5,071 nt of DNA from assembly GCA_005789055.1 (NCBI GenBank), contig SYAA01000311.1, positions 1 through 5,071 of the forward strand. Direction: 5' to 3'. Every line of letters begins with the position of its first letter. The first letter of the stretch is position 1. The translations under genes were made by a program, and so were the position numbers. The notes below the pieces were generated by a model, which saw only the letters and a list, made by a program, of their open reading frames with translations, was not told the origin of the DNA and did not search any database. This DNA comes from Actinomycetota bacterium (lineage in GTDB: Bacteria; Actinomycetota; Actinomycetes; Mycobacteriales; Mycobacteriaceae). Positions 1 through 5,071 of the stretch are shown piece by piece.

Positions 1-1
1 C

Positions 2-991
2 GTGCCGGTGCTGGGCAATGACCGCAACGAGCCGCTGCGGGCGCTGCGCGATCCGCTGGCCGGCGACCCCGGACGGCCCCGATCCAACCGTGATCAGCAC
101 AGTCAGTTGCGCATGCAGAGCCCGCTGGGCCGGTTTCTGGCGACCTACGGGTGGCGTGCGTACGCGTTGCCCATCCTGATCGTGCTGACCGGCGTCGTGG
201 CCTACCAGACCGTGACCGGTACCTCGGTGCCGGTGGCCGAGGATCAGATGAAGGGTCCGCCGACGATCGGGTCGACGGGGACGACCATCATCGGTGCCCC
301 GCCGCGTGGGCTGACCGAGTTCGATGCCAACCTGCCCGCCGGCGTGCTTCCCGCGGGCGGACCATTCACCCAGGCCGGTGACAAGACCTGGCGGATCGTG
401 CCGGGCACCACCTCGAAGGTGGGCGTGGGCTCGGCCAAGACGTTCACCTACACCGTCGAGATCGAGAACGGTGTCGACACGTCATCCTTCGGCGGCGATG
501 AGGGGTTCGCCCGGATGGTGACCGAGACCCTGGGCAACCCGAAGAGTTGGACCCACGACCCGCAGTTCGCCTTCCAGCGAATCGACGACCCGGCCGTCAA
601 GCCCGACTTCCGGGTGTCGCTGACGTCGCCGTTGACGGTGCGGGAGGGCTGCGGCTACGAGATCGAGATCGAGACGTCCTGCTTCAACCCGATTTATGGA
701 CCGGACGCCGAACCGCGGGTGTTCATCAACTCGGCCCGCTGGGTGCGCGGCGCGACGCCCTTCCAGGGGGACATCGGCTCGTACCGGCAGTATTTGATCA
801 ACCACGAGGTCGGCCACGCCATCGGCTACGTCACGCATGAGCCGTGCGACCGGGACGGGGCGCTGGCGCCGATCATGATGCAGCAGACCTTCTCCACCTC
901 CGATAACGACGCCGCCCGGTTCGACCCCGAGTCGGTCACCCCGGACGGGAAGACCTGCCGGTTCAACCCCTGGCCGTACCCGATCGCCTGA
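2..991 (+). CDS. DUF3152 membrane-anchored putative zinc metalloprotease (Rv3207c-like), possibly 5'-partial
   Basis: Resembles the actinobacterial DUF3152 family, whose biochemical role is not established as far as I know. The GTG at base 2 is only the first start visible; the true start may lie left of the window, and an in-frame ATG at 113 is another option. Numbered from base 2: residues 1-50 are polar and arginine-rich, about 53-71 form one hydrophobic segment (signal anchor, no clear cleavage site), and about 100-325 form the extracytoplasmic domain. H268-E269-V-G-H272-A-I-G275 is a metzincin-like zinc motif with the third histidine at 279. M292-M293 may serve as a Met-turn. Cysteines 217, 227, 282 and 319 could form two disulfides, which fits an exported domain. 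It lies 76 bp upstream of moeZ on the same strand, as in M. tuberculosis. Family assignment is confident; protease activity is inferred from the motif. Confidence 0.85.
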   Translation: MPVLGNDRNEPLRALRDPLAGDPGRPRSNRDQHSQLRMQSPLGRFLATYGWRAYALPILIVLTGVVAYQTVTGTSVPVAEDQMKGPPTIGSTGTTIIGAPPRGLTEFDANLPAGVLPAGGPFTQAGDKTWRIVPGTTSKVGVGSAKTFTYTVEIENGVDTSSFGGDEGFARMVTETLGNPKSWTHDPQFAFQRIDDPAVKPDFRVSLTSPLTVREGCGYEIEIETSCFNPIYGPDAEPRVFINSARWVRGATPFQGDIGSYRQYLINHEVGHAIGYVTHEPCDRDGALAPIMMQQTFSTSDNDAARFDPESVTPDGKTCRFNPWPYPIA

Positions 992-1018
992 GGTGTTCTG
1001 CCGCGACTGTGGGCCCTG

Positions 1019-1046
1019 TGCACGCTTGCGCGACGTATCGCGTGCA
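1019..1046. repeat. 7-bp inverted repeat between the DUF3152 gene and moeZ
   Basis: TGCACGC (1019-1025) and GCGTGCA (1040-1046) are perfect inverted copies around a 14-nt loop. In RNA the stem could extend by a G-U and a U-A pair (1018/1047 and 1017/1048). An alternative shorter pairing, CGCGA with TCGCG (1029-1033 and 1038-1042), uses overlapping bases. No T-run follows, so it is not a classical intrinsic terminator. It could be a weak tail-less terminator after the DUF3152 gene or an operator ahead of moeZ, or it could be chance in GC-rich DNA. Confidence 0.35.
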
Positions 1047-1060
1047 TAACCCCCACGCTC

Positions 1061-1066
1061 GGTGAG
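1061..1066 (+). promoter_or_regulatory. Ribosome binding site for moeZ
   Basis: GGTGAG matches the anti-SD partner GGUGA. Its GG pair lies five bases before ATG 1068 and fourteen before ATG 1077, so it favours 1068 as the start. The match is short, so this decides the start only tentatively. Confidence 0.5.
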
Positions 1067-1067
1067 A

Positions 1068-2249
1068 ATGAACCCTATGACCCTGCCGCCACTGGTAGCC
1101 CCGGCAGCCGAACTGACCCCCGAGGAGCTCACCCGCTACGGCCGGCACCTGATCCTTGAGGGCATCGGCAGCGACGGGCAGCGGCGCCTCAAGAACGCCC
1201 GCGTGCTGGTCGTCGGGGCGGGCGGACTGGGTTCACCGGTGCTGCTCTACCTGGCCGCCGCCGGTGTCGGCACGCTGGGCATCGTCGAGTTCGACATCGT
1301 CGAGGAATCCAACCTGCAGCGCCAGATCATCCACGGCCAGGCCGACGTCGGCCGGCCCAAGGCGCACAGCGCGCGCGACTCCATTGCTGCGATCAACCCG
1401 CTCATCACCGTCGTACTGCACGAGATGCGACTGGACGCCGGCAACGCCGTCGCGTTGTTCGCCGACTACGACCTCGTCATCGACGGCACCGACAACTTCG
1501 CCAGCCGCTACCTGATCAACGACGCTGCAGTGCTCGCGCACAAGCCCTACGTCTGGGGTTCCATCGATCGCTTCTGCGGCCAGGTCACGGTGTTCTGGGA
1601 GGACGTCCCGGACGCCCCGGACGGCCGACGGCGCGGTCTGAACTATCGCGACCTCTATCCGGCACCGCCGCCGCCGGGTGCGGTTCCGTCGTGCGCCGAG
1701 GGTGGTGTGCTCGGCGTGCTGTGCGCCTCGATCGGCTCGATGATGGCCACCGAGGCGATCAAGCTGATCACCGGCATCGGCGAGTCGCTGCTGGGCCGGG
1801 TGCTGATCCACGACGCGTTGGCGATGAGCCACCACACCGTCGCGATCCGCAAGGATCCGCAGGCGCCGGCGGTCACCGCCCTGATCGACTACGACGCGTT
1901 CTGCGGGCCGGTCTGCGACGTCACGGACGCGACGATCACCGCGTCGCAGTTGCGTGACCTGATGGCGTCAGGGGCCCCGATCGCCCTCATCGACGTCCGC
2001 GAACCTGCCGAGTGGGCGATCAACCGCATCTCCGGCGCGGTGCTGGTCCCGAAGTCGGCCATCGACGGCGGCGAAGCCCTCGCCGGGCTTCCCGGGGATG
2101 CCACGCTGGTGCTCTACTGCAAAACCGGTGTCCGGTCGGCCCAGGCCCTCGCCGCGCTGCATCGGGCCGGATTCGGCGATGCGCTGCACCTTTACGGCGG
2201 AATCGTGGCCTGGGCGCGCGAACTCGAACCCGACATGGCGATGTACTGA
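1068..2249 (+). CDS. moeZ: MoeZ: adenylyltransferase/sulfurtransferase (E1-like domain fused to rhodanese)
   Basis: Cytoplasmic enzyme that adenylates the C-terminal glycine of small ubiquitin-like sulfur carriers and converts it to a thiocarboxylate. In mycobacteria the known partners are CysO (cysteine synthesis with CysM) and MoaD proteins (molybdopterin). Numbered from ATG 1068 (393 aa; M. tuberculosis MoeZ is about 392): ThiF/MoeB domain about 18-270 with GAGGLG at 50-55, DGTDNF at 139-144 (D142 is the Mg/ATP aspartate position) and active-site C209 in the PSCAEGG stretch; rhodanese domain about 287-393 with catalytic-loop C351 in CKTGVRS. NYRDLYP (192-198) replaces the zinc-binding CxxC of E. 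coli MoeB, as expected for MoeZ. GGTGA at 1061-1065 fits an SD for ATG 1068; GTG 1062 and ATG 1077 are alternatives. The product ends in PDMAMY, close to the tail I recall for the M. tuberculosis enzyme. The next gene starts 37 bp after the stop. Confidence 0.95.
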   Translation: MNPMTLPPLVAPAAELTPEELTRYGRHLILEGIGSDGQRRLKNARVLVVGAGGLGSPVLLYLAAAGVGTLGIVEFDIVEESNLQRQIIHGQADVGRPKAHSARDSIAAINPLITVVLHEMRLDAGNAVALFADYDLVIDGTDNFASRYLINDAAVLAHKPYVWGSIDRFCGQVTVFWEDVPDAPDGRRRGLNYRDLYPAPPPPGAVPSCAEGGVLGVLCASIGSMMATEAIKLITGIGESLLGRVLIHDALAMSHHTVAIRKDPQAPAVTALIDYDAFCGPVCDVTDATITASQLRDLMASGAPIALIDVREPAEWAINRISGAVLVPKSAIDGGEALAGLPGDATLVLYCKTGVRSAQALAALHRAGFGDALHLYGGIVAWARELEPDMAMY

Positions 2250-2273
2250 CGGCGTCCTGACACTGGCACGCCT

Positions 2274-2287
2274 TACCCTGGCCACTG
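2274..2287 (+). promoter_or_regulatory. Candidate -10 element for a leaderless transcript of the TIGR02569-family gene
   Basis: TACCCT (2274-2279) fits the mycobacterial -10 pattern TANNNT. It ends seven bases before GTG 2287, which would place the transcription start on the first base of the start codon. No SD-like purine run precedes the GTG, consistent with leaderless translation, which is common in mycobacteria. A TTGACA-like CTGACA at 2257-2262 is too close (11-nt spacer) to be a normal -35. The gene may also be read through from moeZ. Confidence 0.4.
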
Positions 2288-3141
2288 TGATCGAGGACCG
2301 TCCACCCGAGCATGTCCTGTCGACGTTCGGCGTGAAGTCCGGTGAACCCACCCCGCTGGGGGCGGGCTGGGAGAGCGGCTGGCGGATCGGCGAGGTGGTG
2401 CTGTCCCAGGTCACCGATCACGCCCGAGCCGCCTGGTCGGCCAAGGTCCGCGAGACGCTCTTCGTCGACGGCCTACGGCTGGCCCGGCCGGTCCGCTCGA
2501 CCGACGGACGCTACGTGGTCTCGGGCTGGCGCGCGGACACCTACGTCGCCGGGGCGCCCGAGCCGCGGGACGACGAGGTGGTGGCGACTGGCGTCCGCCT
2601 GCATGAGGCCACCTCGAAGCTGGAACGGCCCCGGTTTCTGACCCAGTTACCGGTGCCGCCGTGGACCGACGTCGACGTGTTCACCGCCGCCGACCGCGCC
2701 GCCTGGGAGGACCGGCCACTGGCGAACCTGCCGCTGGGAGCGCCGGTGCTGCCGGAGACCGACGATCGCCTTCAGGCGCGCGAACTGCTCACCCAGCTCG
2801 CCGGGCTGCGCAAGACCACCAAGAGTCCGCCCCAGCTGGTGCACGGCGACCTGTATGGCACCGTGCTGTTCGCCGGCGCTGCGGCCCCGGGCATCACTGA
2901 CATCACCCCGTACTGGCGGCCGGCGTCGTGGGCGGCCGGGGTGGTCGTCGTCGACGCGCTCTCCTGGGGTGACGCCGACGAGGGTCTGGTGGAGCGGTGG
3001 GACGCATTGCCGGAATGGGCTCAGATGTTGTTGCGCGCGTTGATGTTCCGGCTCGCGGTGCATGCCCTGCATCCACTGTCATCGCAGGAGACCTTTCCGG
3101 GTCTGCTGCGCACCGCGGCGCTGGTGCGGATGGTGCTCTAG
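2287..3141 (+). CDS. TIGR02569 family protein (Rv3205c-like), degenerate kinase/APH-like
   Basis: Actinobacterial conserved protein of unknown function. GTG 2287 is chosen (284 aa) because the only upstream in-frame starts lie inside moeZ and the product then begins MIEDRPPEHV, like the M. tuberculosis homologue as I recall it. The layout resembles an aminoglycoside-phosphotransferase/kinase fold: a Gly-rich loop PLGAGWESGWRIG (23-35), a strand EVVLS where the ATP lysine would be replaced by S40, a hinge-like segment VVSGWRADTYVAG (77-89), a VRLHEA helix (103-108), a catalytic-loop-like HGDLYGTVLF (186-195), and D205 in ITDITP where the metal aspartate would be. The catalytic-loop asparagine appears to be missing. 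It may be a pseudokinase or a divergent small-molecule kinase; the fold is inferred. It follows moeZ by 37 bp and converges on the lipV-like gene, sharing CTAG at the stops. Confidence 0.88.
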   Translation: MIEDRPPEHVLSTFGVKSGEPTPLGAGWESGWRIGEVVLSQVTDHARAAWSAKVRETLFVDGLRLARPVRSTDGRYVVSGWRADTYVAGAPEPRDDEVVATGVRLHEATSKLERPRFLTQLPVPPWTDVDVFTAADRAAWEDRPLANLPLGAPVLPETDDRLQARELLTQLAGLRKTTKSPPQLVHGDLYGTVLFAGAAAPGITDITPYWRPASWAAGVVVVDALSWGDADEGLVERWDALPEWAQMLLRALMFRLAVHALHPLSSQETFPGLLRTAALVRMVL

Positions 3142-3148
3142 GCGAGCA
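3134..3148. terminator. Weak hairpin at the convergent gene ends
   Basis: TGCTC (3134-3138) and GAGCA (3144-3148) can pair around a 5-nt loop, and the hairpin spans both stop codons. There is no T-run on either strand. It is the only stem-loop visible at this junction and could help end transcripts from both sides, but a 5-bp stem is weak and may be chance. Confidence 0.2.
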
Positions 3149-3929
3149 TGTCGCGAATGGCCGCAGCGGTCTCGACGGGTTTGGCCAGCGGAACCATGTG
3201 CCGACAGTCCAACTCGATCAGCTGAAAGTCGGGCCCGAGTCGTTCCGACAATCCGTTGATCAACGCCTTTCCGACATACGGCGGATCCGAGCGGCCACCT
3301 TTGAGCACGGTGGTCGGAATTCGGTTGTCCGGCAACACGATAGGCCGAGCCAGCTCGCTCCAGTAGGACATCATCGCCGGTATGCAGATCCGCCAGCGGT
3401 ACCGGCCATCGGGTGTCTCGACGAGATGCTCGGCGAGTTCGTCGTCGATGAACTCGGTCGGCACGTCGGCCCAGGCGGCGTTGACCTTCTCCGCGCGGGC
3501 TTCGGCGGCATCGGGGTAGTCCGGCGATGCCACCATCGCCTCGGCGACCGCGCGCATCCGGTCACCGTCCAGGCCGATGGCCGGATCCAGCAGCACCAGG
3601 CCCGACACCAACTCCGGCCGCGCGGCCGCCAGGTGCAGCGCGATCGCCCCGCCGAAGGAATGGCCCACCACCACGACCGGGCCGGCCGCCTCCGCCTCGA
3701 TCAGGCGCGCCAGCGCGGCGACGTTGGCGTCGATGGACCACGGCGCCGACCATGACGAGCGGCCGTGGCCGAGCAGATCGGGTGCCAGCACGGTGAATTC
3801 GGCCAGCTGCCCCTCGGCCAGGTTGTGCCAGCGCCGGCCATGCCCGGTGAGCCCGTGGATCATCAGGATCTGCGCGGGGCCGGGTGGGCCGAACCGGTTG
3901 AGGTGGAGTTCGTCGGGCACGGGCCCCAT
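3138..3929 (-). CDS. lipV: LipV-like alpha/beta-fold hydrolase (putative carboxylesterase/lipase)
   Basis: Serine hydrolase predicted to cleave carboxyl esters; the natural substrate is unknown. The 263-aa product has a full alpha/beta-hydrolase layout: oxyanion-hole HG at 25-26 in MIHGLTGHG, DLLGHGRS at 51-58, nucleophile S91 in the elbow GHSFGG (89-94), D115 in LVLLDPAIG, likely acid D215 in GGRSDP, and catalytic H244 in RHMVP. The helical cap lies at about 118-195. No signal peptide or membrane segment is seen, so a cytoplasmic location is likely. ATG 3929 is used; GTG at codon 4 (MPDELHL start) is a good alternative, and no in-frame start lies just upstream. Synteny with Rv3203 supports the name lipV, although in M. 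tuberculosis the gene Rv3204 lies between it and the Rv3205c homologue and is absent here. Its stop overlaps the convergent gene by 4 bp. It is divergent from adnA. Confidence 0.88.
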   Translation of the reverse strand: MGPVPDELHLNRFGPPGPAQILMIHGLTGHGRRWHNLAEGQLAEFTVLAPDLLGHGRSSWSAPWSIDANVAALARLIEAEAAGPVVVVGHSFGGAIALHLAAARPELVSGLVLLDPAIGLDGDRMRAVAEAMVASPDYPDAAEARAEKVNAAWADVPTEFIDDELAEHLVETPDGRYRWRICIPAMMSYWSELARPIVLPDNRIPTTVLKGGRSDPPYVGKALINGLSERLGPDFQLIELDCRHMVPLAKPVETAAAIRDMLA

Positions 3930-3974
3930 GGTGCCAGCCCGAACGTTCCGGCGGCGCCATGGGTGATGCCGTAT

Positions 3975-4004
3975 GTGTCAGACCCCCGTGGTGTCATGCC
4001 TGCA
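3975..4004 (+). promoter_or_regulatory. Candidate PafBC/RecA-NDp-type damage-inducible promoter of adnA, leaderless
   Basis: The RecA-NDp promoter class known from mycobacteria has the form TTGTCRGTG, eight bases, then TANNNT. Here GTGTCAGAC (3975-3983) matches six of nine positions, the eight-base spacer is exact (3984-3991), and TGTCAT (3992-3997) has both terminal T residues but G instead of A at position two. Six bases then separate it from ATG 4004, so transcription would start at the start codon. No SD precedes the ATG. The mismatches make this tentative, but spacing, strand and the DNA-repair role of the gene agree. Confidence 0.4.
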
Positions 4005-5071
4005 TGAGCATCGTGCGCGTCGTCGGTGGGCCGGGCACCGGCAAGAGCACCCGGCTGATCGACGCCGCGGTCGCTCACATCGCCGGCGGCGGCGATCCGG
4101 AGTCGGTGCTGCTGTTGACCTCGGCCCGGCTGGCCGTCTCCACCCGCGGGGCGATCACCGCGCGGCTGCTCAACGCCGGCTCGGGCGGCCTGGCGGTGGT
4201 GCGCGAACCTCTGGTGCGTTCGGTGCACAGTTACGCCTTCGGGGTGCTGCGCAACGCGGCCGCGCGCGCGGGTGATCCGCCGCCGCGGCTGGTCACCGGC
4301 GCCGAGCAGGACGCCGTGATCCGCGAACTGCTCGCCGGTGATCTCGACGACGGCGCCCGCGGGTGGCCGCGCGAGCTACGGCCTGCACTGACCACGGTTG
4401 GGTTCGCCACCGAACTGCGCGACCTGCTGGCCCGGTGTGCGCAGCGCGGAGTCGACGCCGACGAACTTCAACGCATCGGCCGGGCTGCCGGGCATCCGGA
4501 GTGGGTGGGCGCCGCCCGGTTCGCCCGCCAGTACGAGCAGGTGATGCTGCTGCGCGCCGCGGTCGGCACCGCCGCACCGCAGGCCTGCGTCCCGGCGTTG
4601 AGTGCCGCCGAACTCGTCGGCGTCGCCCTGGAGGCACTGGCCGCCGACGCTGACCTGCTGGCCGCCGAGAGGGCCCGGATCCGGCTGCTGCTCGTCGACG
4701 ATGCCCAGCACCTCGACCCGCAGGCGGCGACACTGGTGCGAGTACTGGCCGCCGGATCCGATCGCACCCTGCTCGCCGGGGACCCGAATCAGGCGGTGTT
4801 CGGCTTCCGCGGGGCTGACGCTGATCTGCTGTCGCTGGAATCACCCGTGATCACCCTGACCCGTTCGCATCGCTGCGCCCCGGCGATCGCCCGAGCGATC
4901 AGCGGGGTGGCCGCCGGCTTGCCCGGGACAGGGTGGCGGGTGCTCGACGGCTGTGACGCGGGGGAGGGCCCGGGGGAGAACCCAGCGGAGAACCCAGCGG
5001 AGGGTTCGGTCTCGGTGACGGTGGCCGCATCCACCCACGCCGAGGCTGCCGTCATCGCCGACGCGCTGCGC
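4004..5071 (+). CDS. adnA: AdnA subunit of the AdnAB helicase-nuclease, N-terminal motor domain (3'-partial)
   Basis: UvrD/Rep-like SF1A motor with the syntenic position of Rv3202c. With AdnB it forms the mycobacterial complex that resects DNA double-strand breaks for recombination; AdnB is reported to be the main motor. The frame stays open to the window edge (356 codons of a protein of about 1050 aa), so the C-terminal RecB-type nuclease domain is not visible. Motifs: Walker A GGPGTGKST (8-16, K14); TSARLAVSTRG (motif Ia region); HSYAFGVLR from 75 (Ib region); Walker B LLVDDAQH with D232-D233, so Asp replaces the usual Glu; GDPNQ (259-263) followed by AVFGFRGAD; LTRSHR (285-290, motif IV region). 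No Q motif precedes Walker A. ATG 4004 is preferred; an in-frame ATG at 3959 would add 15 residues (MGDAVCVRPPWCHAC) with no motif. A tandem ExPx insert sits at 321-333. Confidence 0.92.
   Translation, partial: MSIVRVVGGPGTGKSTRLIDAAVAHIAGGGDPESVLLLTSARLAVSTRGAITARLLNAGSGGLAVVREPLVRSVHSYAFGVLRNAAARAGDPPPRLVTGAEQDAVIRELLAGDLDDGARGWPRELRPALTTVGFATELRDLLARCAQRGVDADELQRIGRAAGHPEWVGAARFARQYEQVMLLRAAVGTAAPQACVPALSAAELVGVALEALAADADLLAAERARIRLLLVDDAQHLDPQAATLVRVLAAGSDRTLLAGDPNQAVFGFRGADADLLSLESPVITLTRSHRCAPAIARAISGVAAGLPGTGWRVLDGCDAGEGPGENPAENPAEGSVSVTVAASTHAEAAVIADALR
4964..5002 (+). repeat. In-frame 12-bp tandem repeat inside adnA (ExPx units)
   Basis: The 12-base unit GAGAACCCAGCG occurs twice exactly (4976-4987 and 4988-4999), is preceded by a diverged copy GAGGGCCCGGGG (4964-4975), and is followed by the start of another unit (GAG). 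It encodes EGPG-ENPA-ENPA-E (residues 321-333), a flexible acidic linker after motif IV. Because the unit is a multiple of three, copy-number change would keep the frame. Confidence 0.85.

Noticed and set aside
482..1132. Minus-strand open frame (216 codons) across the DUF3152 gene end and moeZ start
   Set aside because: It overlaps two well-supported genes, shows no recognisable motif and has arginine-rich shadow composition.
1233..1835. Minus-strand open frame (200 codons) inside moeZ
   Set aside because: It lies wholly opposite the conserved MoeZ E1 domain, and its Arg/Val/Asp-rich product looks like a mirror of that domain.
2098..2286. Upstream extension of the TIGR02569-family gene to an ATG inside moeZ
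   Set aside because: The extra 63 residues are read in a shifted frame over the rhodanese coding sequence and resemble no family N terminus; GTG 2287 fits the expected protein start.
2997..3755. Long plus-strand open frame (252 codons) opposite the lipV-like gene
   Set aside because: It is the antisense shadow of a clear alpha/beta hydrolase; its product is Arg/Gly/His-rich with no domain, typical of high-GC mirror frames.
3941..3948. GAACGTTC palindrome in the lipV-adnA gap as a LexA (SOS) box
   Set aside because: The mycobacterial LexA box needs about four bases between the GAAC and GTTC halves; here they abut, and the outer TCGAAC/GTTCGA bases are not complete.
3996..4007. Three-codon ORF (ATG CCT GCA TGA) overlapping the adnA start by ATGA
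   Set aside because: It has no SD, is very short, and would not be on the mRNA if adnA is leaderless. The overlap is easily produced by chance.
4293..4844. Minus-strand open frame (183 codons) inside adnA
   Set aside because: It is opposite the AdnA motor domain, extremely Arg/Pro-rich, and has no start context or motif.

Overview
The window looks like a piece of a mycobacterial chromosome (Mycobacterium/Mycolicibacterium type). It is GC-rich with very short intergenic gaps. Gene content and order match, from memory, the M. tuberculosis Rv3207c-moeB1/moeZ (Rv3206c)-Rv3205c-Rv3204-lipV (Rv3203)-adnA (Rv3202c) block. No database search was run, so family names rest on recognised motifs and recalled synteny. 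The exact species cannot be read from the sequence.

Layout: (1) 2-991 (+), a membrane-anchored DUF3152 protein with a metzincin-like HExxH zinc-protease motif, possibly cut by the left edge. (2) 992-1067, a short gap holding an inverted repeat. (3) 1068-2249 (+), MoeZ, an E1-like adenylyltransferase fused to a rhodanese domain. (4) 2287-3141 (+), a TIGR02569-family actinobacterial protein that reads like a degenerate aminoglycoside-phosphotransferase-type kinase, probably made from a leaderless mRNA. (5) 3138-3929 (-), a LipV-like alpha/beta hydrolase converging on gene 4; one CTAG supplies both stop codons. (6) 3930-4003, a divergent gap with a PafBC/RecA-NDp-like promoter candidate. (7) 4004 to the right edge (+), the N-terminal motor domain of AdnA, a subunit of the AdnAB double-strand-break resection helicase-nuclease.

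The genes do not form one pathway. MoeZ supplies sulfur to ubiquitin-like carrier proteins (CysO, MoaD) for cysteine and molybdenum-cofactor synthesis. The DUF3152 protein probably acts in the cell envelope. LipV is a carboxylester hydrolase. AdnA begins the recombination-repair unit that would continue with adnB outside the window. Most of this is conserved mycobacterial core. I see no wholly new system. The points worth a second look are the missing methyltransferase-like gene between genes 4 and 5, the kinase-like gene lacking key residues, the AdnA that starts at its Walker A strand and has an altered Walker B, a tandem ExPx repeat inside AdnA, and the promoter candidates.
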